A stretch of 64,000 bases of DNA from the NCBI GenBank assembly GCA_024275195.1, contig JAJRZP010000160.1, positions 1 through 64,000 on the forward strand. Direction: 5' to 3'. This stretch comes from Chloroflexota bacterium. GTDB lineage: Bacteria > Chloroflexota > Dehalococcoidia > Lucifugimonadales > Lucifugimonadaceae. The translations under genes and the position numbers were made by a program. The notes below the pieces were generated by a model that was not told where the DNA came from, ran no database searches, and was given only the letters and a program-made list of their open reading frames with translations. Below are positions 34,423 to 43,740 of this stretch, in pieces. Numbering within the stretch: the first letter of the stretch is position 1; each line of letters begins with the position of its first letter.

Positions 34423-36048
34423 CTAAGCCCCTGTCAGAACACCGTTCCGGAACAGCCACCATTCGAAACTATCGGAGAGGGCCAACCAACTGGCTTCGAG
34501 GATATTCGTCGAAGCACCAACCGTGTACCAGACGTCCTTGTCGTCGGCTGATTCGATGACCACCCGCACCGCAGCGCCAGTGCCCACGCCTTCGTTCACA
34601 ACTCGAACCTTGTAGTCCGTCAGCCGAATGGCACTCAGTTGAGGGTATGCGTCTGTCAATCCCTTACGTAACGCTCCGTCGAGCGCACCGACTGGACCAT
34701 CACCCTCGGCCGCAGTGTGCTGGATTACATCGCCGACCCGTACCTTCACGGTGGCTTCGGAGAGCATCGGGTGTTCGAGACCGTCTTTTCGCCAGCCCGT
34801 CCCAAACGAAGAGCGTCGACGGTTTTCGACTATCACCATGAAATCAACAAGCTCGAACGGAGCCTCGTAGTTCGGCAATGCCCGGCGAAGCACAAGATCG
34901 AATGATGCATTTGCACCCTCGTACGAAAACCCCTTCGACTCTTGATCTTTTACATGCTGAACAATTCGGAGCGCATCGGCATCATCAAGATCGGCGTCGA
35001 GTCCCATCTCCCGAATGCGGTGGATGACATTTCCTCGACCTGAAAGCTCGGAAATCACGACATCATTCGAATTGCCGACCAGTGATGGCTCGATGTGCTG
35101 ATAAGCCTGTACCGATTTTTGCGTGGCGGCCGCGTGGAGCCCGCCCTTGTGCGAGAACGCGCTGGAACCGACAAATGGCTGGAAGGGGAACGGGCTTCTG
35201 TTCACCCGCTCGGAGACGAAGTTGGAAACCTCGGTCAACGTAGCCAACTGCTCTTCCGAGATCGCACTGATGCCCATTTTCAGGTTCAGGTTGGCAATAA
35301 CGCTGACCATGTTGGCATTACCGGTGCGTTCGCCGTATCCGTTAATACAGCCCTGCACTTGAATTGCACCCGCCTCGACCGCAGCGATGGCCGTGGCCAC
35401 GGCGGTATCGGTATCGTTGTGCGAGTGAATGCCGATCGCAGCTTTGTCACCCAGATCGGTCTTTATCTGCTTGACGATTTCAGCGACTTCACTTGGCAGA
35501 GTCCCGCCATTCGTGTCGCACAGAATGATCCGTTCTGCTCCAGCATCCATCGCGACTCGCAGGGTCTGAACTGCGTATTCAGGGTTCATCTTGTAGCCGT
35601 CAAAGAAGTGCTCGGCATCGAAGAAGACCCGCCGACCTTTTTCTTTCAGATAGCGGACAGAATCGGCGATCATCGCCAGATTCTCCTCAAGGGAAGTCCG
35701 CAGAACGTCCTGAACCTGATACTCCGATGACTTGCCCACCAGGGTCACTATCGGTGCCTCGGTATCGAGCAACGCCTTCAGGGTTGGGTCGGATTCGGCA
35801 TCGATGTTCGCACGCCGCGTATTGCCGAAAGCCGCGATCTGGGCGTGTTTGAGGTCGAGAGATTGAACCCGTTGAAAGTATTCGTCGTCCTTCGGGTTGG
35901 CGCCGGCGTATCCACCTTCGATCACATCGATTCCCAGTTGATCGAGACGCTCGGTAATAGCGAGCTTGTCCTCAACAGAAAGCGAAATTCCTTCCTGTTG
36001 GGTTCCGTCACGAAGTGTCGTGTCGTACAGCTCAACTTTGATTGTCAT
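34423..36048 (-). CDS. cimA: (R)-citramalate synthase
   Basis: A 541-residue LeuA-family enzyme of the long citramalate synthase type, which condenses pyruvate and acetyl-CoA to start isoleucine synthesis without threonine. It begins VELYDTTLRDGTQQEGISLS and has VIEGGYAGANPKDDEYF, AIGIHSHNDTDTAVA, GCINGYGERTGNANM and SAFSHKGGLHAA. The last replaces the HSSGIHQDA of LeuA. A C-terminal regulatory domain follows. Its leader is an isoleucine-type T-box, which supports the citramalate rather than homocitrate or isopropylmalate role. No threonine deaminase gene is in the window. Confidence 0.88.
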   Translation of the reverse strand: MTIKVELYDTTLRDGTQQEGISLSVEDKLAITERLDQLGIDVIEGGYAGANPKDDEYFQRVQSLDLKHAQIAAFGNTRRANIDAESDPTLKALLDTEAPIVTLVGKSSEYQVQDVLRTSLEENLAMIADSVRYLKEKGRRVFFDAEHFFDGYKMNPEYAVQTLRVAMDAGAERIILCDTNGGTLPSEVAEIVKQIKTDLGDKAAIGIHSHNDTDTAVATAIAAVEAGAIQVQGCINGYGERTGNANMVSVIANLNLKMGISAISEEQLATLTEVSNFVSERVNRSPFPFQPFVGSSAFSHKGGLHAAATQKSVQAYQHIEPSLVGNSNDVVISELSGRGNVIHRIREMGLDADLDDADALRIVQHVKDQESKGFSYEGANASFDLVLRRALPNYEAPFELVDFMVIVENRRRSSFGTGWRKDGLEHPMLSEATVKVRVGDVIQHTAAEGDGPVGALDGALRKGLTDAYPQLSAIRLTDYKVRVVNEGVGTGAAVRVVIESADDKDVWYTVGASTNILEASWLALSDSFEWWLFRNGVLTGA

Positions 36049-36125
36049 GGCGCGCTAGAACTCCTGAATTATGCGCTTCGATATTCAATTCATGGGTTCT
36101 TCCGTGCCCTGTAGTTTTCAGGCAC

Positions 36126-36405
36126 AAAAAAACCCATCCCGGAAAGGGACGGGTCGAAATGACTCGCGGTACCACCCTCGTTTCCCGAATCAGCTTTCGT
36201 TCATCGGGACACTCAGTAGAGCACAGTGATTATGCTCTCGTACCTGATAACGGGGCACGAACCCGGTTGCGCCTACTTGCTGGTCAGTTACATCCAACTT
36301 TCGGGCAACGACTGTGGAGTGATTTTCTATCGGTCTTCAGGTACCCGCTCTCACCGTACCGGGCTCGCTCCAACCGTTTACGACCGATGTACTCTTCTCC
36401 GTAGC
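36126..36405 (-). promoter_or_regulatory. T-box riboswitch, isoleucine-type, upstream of cimA
   Basis: On the minus strand the core GAGGGTGGTACCGCGAGTC (around 36161-36180) is followed by a terminator with arms ACCCGTCCC and GGGATGGGT and a T-run. Stem I begins GGAGAAGAGTACA, has AGCGAGCC with a GTGAGAGCGGG apical part, and a specifier loop reading AGAAA-ATC-ACTCC. ATC makes it an isoleucine sensor. Uncharged tRNA-Ile would allow read-through into cimA. It fills most of the 490-base gap between cimA and the DUF3090 gene. Confidence 0.92.
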
Positions 36406-36540
36406 GCAAAACAAAAGTTTCACATCGCCTTGAGTAACAATGCTATCACTTGTGGTGACGGAGCAAACAATCGCAAATCCAGCAAACCCTGACAACCAAT
36501 CTGGAAATTCGATTGGCGGGTTGAGAGTCTCATCCCTAGA

Positions 36541-37155
36541 ATGTGCGAGCGGTTTGCCGGTAATAAATTACAGTTATGGAGCGTTGAAGAGCATTCGGAG
36601 CAATATTTGAAAGAGTTTGAGCGCAACGATCTGGGTCTTGTCGACTACCTTCATTGCGAGTCGATTGGTGAACCCGGACAACGTACATTCAACATCACCG
36701 CCCGCAGCGAACGTGGCGAGGCTGTGGTGTGGATGGAAAAAGAACAACTCTTCCAAGTTGGTGTCTCACTGCGGCAATTTCTGGCAACACGTGAAATACC
36801 ACCGGATCCAGCACCCTTCGACGTGCCTCCCATAGATTCTCCGGTTCCGGTTCATGTCGAGTTCAAGACCGGAGAAATGTCCTTGCGTCACGATCCGGCT
36901 TCCGGCGTGTTTACGCTGGTTGCAAGTGATATTCCACAGGAAGAGTCGGAGTCAGAATCGGTGGTGGAGATCACGTTTAGTTTTCAGCGGCATCAGGCGG
37001 AAGAGATATCCAAGCGTTCTGTCAACATCGTTGCCGCAGGACGCAAGCCATGTGCGCTGTGTGAAGCTCCCCTGACCCCCGGTGAAAGCCACTTTTGCGT
37101 GAAGGTAAATGGATACAACCGCTCAGAGAATCTCATTGGTGAAGAACACCATTGA
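36541..37155 (+). CDS. DUF3090 family protein
   Basis: A 204-residue protein of the DUF3090 family. Features are the central GEPGQRTFNITARSERGE, WMEKEQLFQVGVSLRQFL, and the C-terminal zinc-like motif RKPCALCEAPLTPGESHFC (CxxC with a further Cys), followed by KVNGYNR. The family has no known activity. In actinobacteria DUF3090 genes sit beside an SCO1664-type gene and often mshC. Here the SCO1664-like gene follows with a four-base overlap. The ATG at 36541 gives about 15 residues before the conserved domain. Confidence 0.82.
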   Translation: MCERFAGNKLQLWSVEEHSEQYLKEFERNDLGLVDYLHCESIGEPGQRTFNITARSERGEAVVWMEKEQLFQVGVSLRQFLATREIPPDPAPFDVPPIDSPVPVHVEFKTGEMSLRHDPASGVFTLVASDIPQEESESESVVEITFSFQRHQAEEISKRSVNIVAAGRKPCALCEAPLTPGESHFCVKVNGYNRSENLIGEEHH

Positions 37156-37988
37156 GTGTGAACAGAAAATATCGCCGCGCAGCTTATCCGCGTGATGTTG
37201 ATGAGATCGATGAAGATACTCTCGTACAGCGATTGTCTGAATGGCCGATTACAGGAATCGGACTGCATCCGGGCGGTTCAAACTACGTTTTCGTCGTACA
37301 ACTGACCAACCCCGAGAAACACAAAGAAGATGAGCCGCCCGATCTCGTCTCTGAAGCTGATGACTCTGCCTCGATTTTTGGAATCTACAAGCCACAGGCT
37401 GGCGAGCGACCGTTGCGTGATTTTCCGGGAGGCACATTGCACTATCGAGAGCGAGCCGCCTACCTGATTTCTCGCGAACTTGGCTGGCCACGAATTCCGC
37501 CTACCGTGATCAGAACGGGTCCGCATGGAGAAGGTAGTCTCCAACTATTTATCGACGCTGCTTCGAAAGCAGAGACTGACGAGCCAGACAGCTTTTTCTC
37601 GCTACGCGACGAGCGTCTGAGCGACTTTCGAGATATGGCGATGTTCGATGCCCTTGTCCACAATGCCGATCGCAAAGGTGGCTCATGCATTGTTTCCGGT
37701 GACGGGTTGCTGTGGGCGATAGATCATGGTCTTACATTCAATCAATCTGCCCGTCGAAGAACGGTGATGTTCGAGTTCAACGGGACCGAGTACCCTTCCC
37801 CTCTGCTTGACGATGTGGATTCACTGGTTGGAGTTATCGATTCCGAATCCGTCTTACGAAACAGGCTGAAGGAATTACTCAGTCAGGCAGAAATAGATGA
37901 TCTTGTGAAACGTGGCCGAGCGATGATCGAAAGTGGGCACTACCCTGTCCTCGACCCGAACGCCAACGTCCCATGGCCAATGGTCTGA
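37152..37988 (+). CDS. SCO1664-family protein (PI3/4-kinase-like fold)
   Basis: A 278-residue protein of the SCO1664 family. Kinase-like elements are GGSNYVFVVQL, IYKPQAGERPLRDFPGGTL (a P-loop-like start with the ATP-site Lys), FDALVHNADRKGGSC (the catalytic HNADRK motif) and AIDHGLTFN (metal-binding Asp). This is the layout of HipA/PI4-kinase-like phosphotransferases, but the substrate is unknown. It starts at TTG overlapping the DUF3090 stop, so the two are coupled. The pairing is conserved in actinobacteria. Confidence 0.8.
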   Translation: MSVNRKYRRAAYPRDVDEIDEDTLVQRLSEWPITGIGLHPGGSNYVFVVQLTNPEKHKEDEPPDLVSEADDSASIFGIYKPQAGERPLRDFPGGTLHYRERAAYLISRELGWPRIPPTVIRTGPHGEGSLQLFIDAASKAETDEPDSFFSLRDERLSDFRDMAMFDALVHNADRKGGSCIVSGDGLLWAIDHGLTFNQSARRRTVMFEFNGTEYPSPLLDDVDSLVGVIDSESVLRNRLKELLSQAEIDDLVKRGRAMIESGHYPVLDPNANVPWPMV

Positions 37989-38011
37989 CTGAAGACACGA
38001 ACCTGTAAAAC

Positions 38012-39202
38012 ATGCCCTTATCCCTTTCGAAACAGGAAGCAAAACGAATCGCCATTCGGGCACAAGGGTTGGCAGGTAGTCGTCCAGATCGAGGAATCAC
38101 GATTGAAGATGTGAGGCAGTCGGTACGAGCGATGGGGTTGCTGCAGATCGACTCGGTAAACGTGTGCGTGAGATCACACTACGTGCCATTGTTCTCCCGC
38201 CTCGGTATCTACGAACAGGATCTTCTGGATCAGCTTGTTTACAGGGAAAAAGCCCTGTTCGAAACCTGGGCTCACGCCGCCTGTTTCGTACCTGTCGAGG
38301 ATTATCGGCTGTTCAAACCACGGATGGCGACTCACAAGCCTCGGCATCGCGTCGCAGAATTGATGAAAGAGAAGCCCGGCTATCTTGATGACGTTCTGGA
38401 ACAGGTGCGAGTCCGAGGTCAATTGACGGCTTCAGAACTCGAAGACGCTGGTACCCGTAGTGGCCCCTGGTGGGGCTATACATCAGGCAAGGTCGCAATG
38501 GAATGGCACTTTGCGGTCGGCAATCTGTCAATCGCCGATCGAAAGAACTTCGCTCGTTACTACGATCTGACCGAACGGGTTGTGGCTGCGCAGCATCTAA
38601 ACGGTGTGGTTCCGACAGTTGAGGATTCACATCGAGAGATGATGCGTCTTGCCGTTCGGGCACACGGGATCGGAACTGCCGAAGACTTCGCCGACTACTA
38701 CCACATCAAGAATGGACAGGCCAGAGATCGCCTTGCTGAGCTGGTCGAATCGGGCGACATTCAAGTAGTCAGAGTCGAAGGGTGGGACGAGATTGCGTAT
38801 GCTCCGACGACAATCGAATCGAGTGATCCTGTCGATGCGCACGCTCTGCTGACCCCGTTCGACCCACTGGTGTGGAGCCGAGACCGAATCGAACGACTAT
38901 TCGACTTCTACTATCGAATCGAAATCTACGTCCCCGCCAACAAACGGCAGTTCGGCTACTACGTCTACCCGTTTGTGCTGGGTGAAGATATCGTAGCGCG
39001 TGTCGATCTGAAAGCCGAAAGAGACAACGGCGTTCTCAGAGTTAAAGGAGCTTTTGTTGAACCGGGATTCGAGCATGACTATGTCGCTTCGAATCTCGCA
39101 GACGAGTTGCGATTGATGGCCAGATGGTTGGGACTCACACGTGTCGTAGCCGGTAAAAAAGGAAATCTCATCCCATCTTTGCGCGCAGCGCTGGCGCGAT
39201 AG
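38012..39202 (+). CDS. YcaQ/AlkX-type DNA glycosylase (HTH_42 winged-helix protein)
   Basis: A 396-residue member of the HTH_42 family, which includes AlkZ and E. coli YcaQ, DNA glycosylases that unhook interstrand crosslinks or remove bulky alkylated bases. The catalytic loop reads LLQIDSVNV, the QxD motif of the YcaQ/AlkX branch rather than the QxQ of AlkZ. Further conserved stretches are FETWAHAACFVPVEDY, ARYYDLTERVV, LTPFDPLVWSRDRIERLFDF and FGYYVYPFVLG. It follows the SCO1664-like gene by 23 bases, so co-transcription is likely. Confidence 0.85.
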   Translation: MPLSLSKQEAKRIAIRAQGLAGSRPDRGITIEDVRQSVRAMGLLQIDSVNVCVRSHYVPLFSRLGIYEQDLLDQLVYREKALFETWAHAACFVPVEDYRLFKPRMATHKPRHRVAELMKEKPGYLDDVLEQVRVRGQLTASELEDAGTRSGPWWGYTSGKVAMEWHFAVGNLSIADRKNFARYYDLTERVVAAQHLNGVVPTVEDSHREMMRLAVRAHGIGTAEDFADYYHIKNGQARDRLAELVESGDIQVVRVEGWDEIAYAPTTIESSDPVDAHALLTPFDPLVWSRDRIERLFDFYYRIEIYVPANKRQFGYYVYPFVLGEDIVARVDLKAERDNGVLRVKGAFVEPGFEHDYVASNLADELRLMARWLGLTRVVAGKKGNLIPSLRAALAR

Positions 39203-39298
39203 ACACGATCGTTCTGTCACAGAGCGGCCATGGCCAGCCAACCTTTAGACACGCAGTGGGGGGATCGTGTAGTTATGTCAGATCGAGCGGTTCTTGAA

Positions 39299-40300
39299 CT
39301 ACTTTGCGAACCGGGAGGTGAATAGAGCCCGGGTACTGAGGTCTCGCTCCAGATAGATCACCGCAAACATGTTGTCGGCGTCAGTCCAGACATTTTTCAC
39401 GTTGAGACTAACCTCGTTCGCCATCCGCCTGAACGCCTCGACCTTGTACTTGTGGGAGTACTCGGTCAGGACGGATTCATTTTCGTCGAACTCGAACGTG
39501 TACCCGCAGATATTCACCGTCTGTCGCTCAGTCGACACCAGATGCATTTCAATACATGAGTGGTAATCGTTGAATATCGCATTGTGACGGAACTTGTCCA
39601 GAATGAAACTACCGCCGAGTTCGTTGTTGATCCGCCTCAGGACATTGAGGTTGAACTGGGCGGTAATGCCTTTGGAGTCGTTGTACGCTGCCCGAAGCAC
39701 GTCCCGATTCTTATCAAGGTCGACACCAACAAGCACACCGCCACCCTCGCCAGCCATCTCGGCCATTCTTGCAAGTAGTGCCTTGGCGTCGTTCCTCTGG
39801 AAATTTCCGATTGTCGAACCTGGAAAGTAGATAACACGGCGAGTTTCGGCGTCGTTTGGAGAAGGTATTTCAAATGACTTTGTAAAATCGGCAACGACCG
39901 GCATGACTTCGATCTGAGGGAATTCGGCCTGAAGCGAATCGCCGACTTGCGAAAGGTACTCACCGGATATATCGATCGGCACGTAACCTGCTGGTCTGTC
40001 CAAATTCCGAAGTAGCAGTCGAGTCTTCAACGAACTGCCGCTCCCATACTCCACCAACAGTACGTTTGGGCCGATCACTGTCGCGATATCTGCAACGCGC
40101 TCCTGCATCAACGAGCTTTCGGTACGTGTCACGTAGTACTCGTCCAACTCACAGATGTCATCGAACAATTTTGATCCGCGTTCATCGTAGAAATACTTGC
40201 TCGGCAGAGTTTTCTGATCCTGAGAAAGTCCCGCGATAACCTCTTCCAACATTGTGTGGAGTGCTGTTGCTGTCCCTGGAGCGGAAGTTGCGATCATCAT
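39299..40300 (-). CDS. egtD: L-histidine N(alpha)-methyltransferase (ergothioneine)
   Basis: A SAM-dependent enzyme trimethylating histidine to hercynine. The track ORF extends to 40870, but its first 190 residues are an out-of-frame shadow of egtB. The ATG at 40300 follows GAGGAA and gives 333 residues, the EgtD length. Signatures are LPSKYFYDERGSKLFDDIC, LVEYGSGSSLKTRLLL (SAM site), YFPGSTIGNF and AAYNDSKGITAQFNLN. It is the last gene of a three-gene minus-strand cluster after egtB. Confidence 0.94.
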   Translation of the reverse strand: MMIATSAPGTATALHTMLEEVIAGLSQDQKTLPSKYFYDERGSKLFDDICELDEYYVTRTESSLMQERVADIATVIGPNVLLVEYGSGSSLKTRLLLRNLDRPAGYVPIDISGEYLSQVGDSLQAEFPQIEVMPVVADFTKSFEIPSPNDAETRRVIYFPGSTIGNFQRNDAKALLARMAEMAGEGGGVLVGVDLDKNRDVLRAAYNDSKGITAQFNLNVLRRINNELGGSFILDKFRHNAIFNDYHSCIEMHLVSTERQTVNICGYTFEFDENESVLTEYSHKYKVEAFRRMANEVSLNVKNVWTDADNMFAVIYLERDLSTRALFTSRFAK

Positions 40301-40346
40301 GTACTGGAAATTCCTCAAGGGCTGAGTAACGGGATCGAAAAAACGG

Positions 40347-41681
40347 CTATGCGTCGCGGGCGAGTCGGAATCCCATGAACTGCCACTTGTTTTGGGCGTA
40401 GAAGAAGTTGCGGTATGTTGGGCGGATATGGTTTTGCGGTGTTGCGGCCGATCCACCACGCAGGACGATCTGGTTTGCCATGAACTTTCCGTTGTACTCG
40501 CCAATCGCCCCTTCCACGACCTTGAAACCCGGATAAGGGCTGTAAGCGCTGTTTGTCCATTCCCAGACGTCACCGAACATCTGGTGCAACCGACCCGATT
40601 GAGCATCGACCGACAACGGTCGTGGATGGAACCGCAGCGAGTCGGAGTATGTTCCACCTTCGATATCGGCATCGGCTGAGGCGATCTCCCATTCGGCCTC
40701 AGTCGGGAGGCGGGCACCCGCCCACCTTGCATAGGCATCGGCCTCGAAGAAGCTGACATGAGCCACCGGCTCGTCAGGGTGAACCACCCTCGGACCGGCC
40801 AGCGTGTACTGCATCCAGCCATCGTCGCTCTTGAACCAGTAGAGCGGCTTGTCGAACTTTTCCCACTCATGTTCTTTCAGGCTGTTTTCTTGAACCTCAG
40901 CCCAACCCAGAGAAAGCCAGACGTCCGGGCGTTGGTATCCGCCATCATTCATAAACTCGAGGAACTCACCGTTAGTGACCAGCCGCGATCCGAGTTCGAA
41001 CGCGTTCACGTACTCCTTGTGCTCCGGCCCTTCGTTGTCGAATGAAAACCGGGTAGCGTCCCAGCCGATGTCGTAAAGACCCTCTTCATACCTGAGCCAT
41101 TCGAGTTTCGGAACACCAATTGGCTCTGGGTCGGCAGGGCGGGCGTAGAGAGTGGGGCGAAGCGGGTTCATCGATAGTACATGCTTGATATCGGTTGCCA
41201 TTAATTCCTGATGCTGCTGCTCATGGTTGGCACCGAGAACGATGGTGTCTCTCAGTGAATCAAGCCCGCCATCTCGCCCCAGACGAGAGATCAGGTCGAC
41301 CATCTTCTCATCGACGTAGTGGCGGTACTGGTAGATCTCTGCCACCGTGGGGCGCGAGATTTGACCCCGCCGGGGTCGGCAAAACTGTTCACCAACGGCG
41401 TTGTAGTAGGAATTGAACAAATAGTTGTACTGCTTGTTCAACGGTTCATAGTTTGGATAATTGTTGCCGAGTACGAAAGTCTCGAAAAACCAGGTCGTAT
41501 GTGCCAGGTGCCATTTGGTCGGGCTTACGTCAGGCATCGATTGAATGACATAGTCCTCGTTCACCATCGGCTCGCACATTTTTTCGGTGAAACTGCGAAC
41601 ACTCTGGTAGTACTCAATTAGGCCTTCGGGTGTTTTCGGGTCGGAATTGATGATTTTTGTTGGGCTGTCTGCGATAGTCAT
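40347..41681 (-). CDS. egtB: Ergothioneine sulfoxide synthase EgtB
   Basis: A 444-residue non-haem iron enzyme joining hercynine to a thiol. The N-terminal DinB-like domain supplies the three iron His: WHLAHTTWFFE (about H61) and NHEQQHQEL (about H153, H157). The C-terminal FGE-sulfatase-like domain includes RLPTEAEWEIA, GDVWEWTNSAY and LRGGSAATP. Without egtA and egtC here it may use cysteine directly, as some bacterial EgtB do, rather than gamma-glutamylcysteine; that is inference. egtD lies 46 bases downstream and a disulfide reductase relative 58 bases upstream. Confidence 0.94.
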   Translation of the reverse strand: MTIADSPTKIINSDPKTPEGLIEYYQSVRSFTEKMCEPMVNEDYVIQSMPDVSPTKWHLAHTTWFFETFVLGNNYPNYEPLNKQYNYLFNSYYNAVGEQFCRPRRGQISRPTVAEIYQYRHYVDEKMVDLISRLGRDGGLDSLRDTIVLGANHEQQHQELMATDIKHVLSMNPLRPTLYARPADPEPIGVPKLEWLRYEEGLYDIGWDATRFSFDNEGPEHKEYVNAFELGSRLVTNGEFLEFMNDGGYQRPDVWLSLGWAEVQENSLKEHEWEKFDKPLYWFKSDDGWMQYTLAGPRVVHPDEPVAHVSFFEADAYARWAGARLPTEAEWEIASADADIEGGTYSDSLRFHPRPLSVDAQSGRLHQMFGDVWEWTNSAYSPYPGFKVVEGAIGEYNGKFMANQIVLRGGSAATPQNHIRPTYRNFFYAQNKWQFMGFRLARDA

Positions 41682-41739
41682 TGGTTTGTGGATCCGTATT
41701 TTCTTGAGAAGTTTTAATTCGAAATCGGGATTTCAGCCC

Positions 41740-43134
41740 TTAGAGTCCGTAGGCCTCAAGCAGCCTCAGCCAGAATTCACTAATCGTGGGGAACGCCGGC
41801 GTGGCGTGCCACAACTCGTCTAAAGTGATCTTGCTGATGATTGCGATCGTCGCCGCGTGGAGCATTTCTCCCGCACCCGGCCCGACGAATGTGGCTCCAA
41901 CAATGGTTCTCGTGTCCTCGTCGACGACTATCCGTACATTGCCTTCGATTCCCTCACCTGTGGTCGATGCACCGGCGGTCCAACCAAACCCGTAGTCGAC
42001 AGTTCTTACGGTCAATCCTTGAGTCGTTGCGCGCTCCTCGGTGAGTCCGACCGCTGCGACATGTGGGTCGCTGAAAACTACACGGGGAGACGCCACTATG
42101 TCGCCATAGGCTCGTGCACCCTTTTCAGGGCTGGCTATCACATCACCGACGATCCTCGCCTGATATTTCCCGTCATGGGTGAGAAGACTGCGTCCGTTGG
42201 CATCACCGACAGCATAAAGCCAATCGCCGCTCACCTCTGTCACCCTCATCTGATCGTCAACCTGAACGAACGCCCCCGGCTCCAATCCGGCTGATTCGAG
42301 GCCAATATCGAACGTTTGTGGTTTTCGACCGGTTGCAACCAGAATTTCGTCTGCTTCAATCTGCTTGTCATCGCAGGTAACGACAACACTTCCATCTACT
42401 CGTTCAACCTTCGTGCAATCGGCACTGGTCAGAACGTTGATGCCGTATTCCTCAGTAAACACTTTTTCGATGTGTTCACCGGCAAACGGTTCCTCTCTTT
42501 CGAGCAGGCGAGATCCACGTTCGATGATCGTGACGCTCTCCGTGCCGAGATCATGCCACGCCTGAGCCATCTCGACGCCGACAACTCCTCCACCGATGAT
42601 GATCAGGCTTGCAGGAGGCTTATCGAGTGTGGTGATGACGCGCGAGTCCCAGGCATCCGATTCAGATAGCCCCGAGATCGGCGGCGTAACTGAAACTGAC
42701 CCTGTGGAGATGACAACGGCTTTGCTGGCGGTGATGTCGGTCACTGTGCCGTCTTCATGCGTGACCTGAACCTGTCTCTTGCCAGCGATCCGGCCGTGCC
42801 CACGGACAAGTTCAATGTTGTTATCGACGAGCCACTTGACCTGCCATTTGTCATCGAGATTCGAGATCATCGCATCTCTACGCTTCAGTGATTCTGAAAG
42901 ATCGATTTCTCCGGTGACTGCCTCGCGAGCCCCCGGCACTCTTCGAACCATTCTGAGGGCCTCGCCCGGTCGCAAAAGAGCCTTGCTGGGCATGCAGGCC
43001 CAGTAACTGCATTCGCCACCAACCAACCCGCTCTCGATCACAACCGCGCTCAGTCCGGCCTTGACAACTCTGTCGGCAACGTTCTCGCCAGCGGGGCCCG
43101 CGCCGATTACGACGACATCGAAAGATTCAGCCAT
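41740..43134 (-). CDS. FAD-dependent pyridine nucleotide-disulfide oxidoreductase (Lpd/MerA-like)
   Basis: A class I flavoprotein disulfide reductase. The track starts at 43266; the ATG at 43134 gives MAESFDVVVIGAGPAG and 464 residues. The FAD site is VVIGAGPAGENVA, the redox-active pair is in GGECSYWACMPSK, the NAD(P) site is LIIIGGGVVGVEMAQAW, and the second FAD motif is YAVGDANG. The C-terminal active-site motif, usually HPTxSE, reads AFPTISE, so the catalytic base His is Phe. It is first in an apparent operon with egtB and egtD, 58 bases apart, so a thiol or ergothioneine-disulfide substrate is plausible but unproven. Confidence 0.87.
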   Translation of the reverse strand: MAESFDVVVIGAGPAGENVADRVVKAGLSAVVIESGLVGGECSYWACMPSKALLRPGEALRMVRRVPGAREAVTGEIDLSESLKRRDAMISNLDDKWQVKWLVDNNIELVRGHGRIAGKRQVQVTHEDGTVTDITASKAVVISTGSVSVTPPISGLSESDAWDSRVITTLDKPPASLIIIGGGVVGVEMAQAWHDLGTESVTIIERGSRLLEREEPFAGEHIEKVFTEEYGINVLTSADCTKVERVDGSVVVTCDDKQIEADEILVATGRKPQTFDIGLESAGLEPGAFVQVDDQMRVTEVSGDWLYAVGDANGRSLLTHDGKYQARIVGDVIASPEKGARAYGDIVASPRVVFSDPHVAAVGLTEERATTQGLTVRTVDYGFGWTAGASTTGEGIEGNVRIVVDEDTRTIVGATFVGPGAGEMLHAATIAIISKITLDELWHATPAFPTISEFWLRLLEAYGL

Positions 43135-43351
43135 AGATATAGATCGCTCCGTGCTCGTTGATATCACTACCGCTGAGTAGCCTGAAAATTCAGATGCACG
43201 TGAATCCAGATCGGTGCGGGCCGCGGAAAATCGTTCGAGGCGCATCTGTTCGCGAGCGGCTTGCATCTGACTGCATAGTGATTCGGCAGCAAACCATTGT
43301 CGAGCTTGTGGAATCGCAGCTCGCGAGGTACGGAAGTGGGAGATTCGCCAG

Positions 43352-43636
43352 ATGGTGAAAGCGTTGTTAAACGGTACGGTTGTAGCAGAAACCGAAGACT
43401 ACGAGGTAGTGGAAGGGAATATTTACTTTCCACCCAATTCGCTGAAAAAGGAATATTTTTCCGAAAGCGGTCTCCACACCACATGCCCCTGGAAAGGTCT
43501 TGCTAACTACTACTCACTGAATGTCGATGGACAGGAAGCCCGCGATGTAGCCTGGTACTACCCGGAGCCATCGGCGGCGGCAAGCAACATCAAAGATCAT
43601 GTCGCCTTCTATCCACAGGTCGTGATCGAGGGTTGA
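43352..43636 (+). CDS. DUF427 domain protein
   Basis: A 94-residue single-domain protein of the DUF427 family, with VKALLNGTVVAETEDYEVVEGN, YFPPNSLKKEYF, TTCPWKGLANYYSLN and DVAWYYPEPS. The family forms a small beta-barrel of unknown function and is common beside redox or stress genes. It is divergent from the flavin reductase gene. Length is typical. Confidence 0.87.
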   Translation: MVKALLNGTVVAETEDYEVVEGNIYFPPNSLKKEYFSESGLHTTCPWKGLANYYSLNVDGQEARDVAWYYPEPSAAASNIKDHVAFYPQVVIEG

Positions 43637-43740
43637 AAGTCCGGCTGGCTGGGTACTCTGCGAAAGTTACTGGGCGTATGACCGGAACTGATGCGTTACC
43701 TGGACCACGCTAGTGACCGTCTCTCGCGGCGAGATCGAGA

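Noticed and set aside
39299-40870. Minus ORF of 523 residues as a fused protein
   Set aside because: The first 190 residues are low-complexity Ser/Arg text lying over egtB in another frame. EgtD begins at 40300 behind a ribosome binding site.
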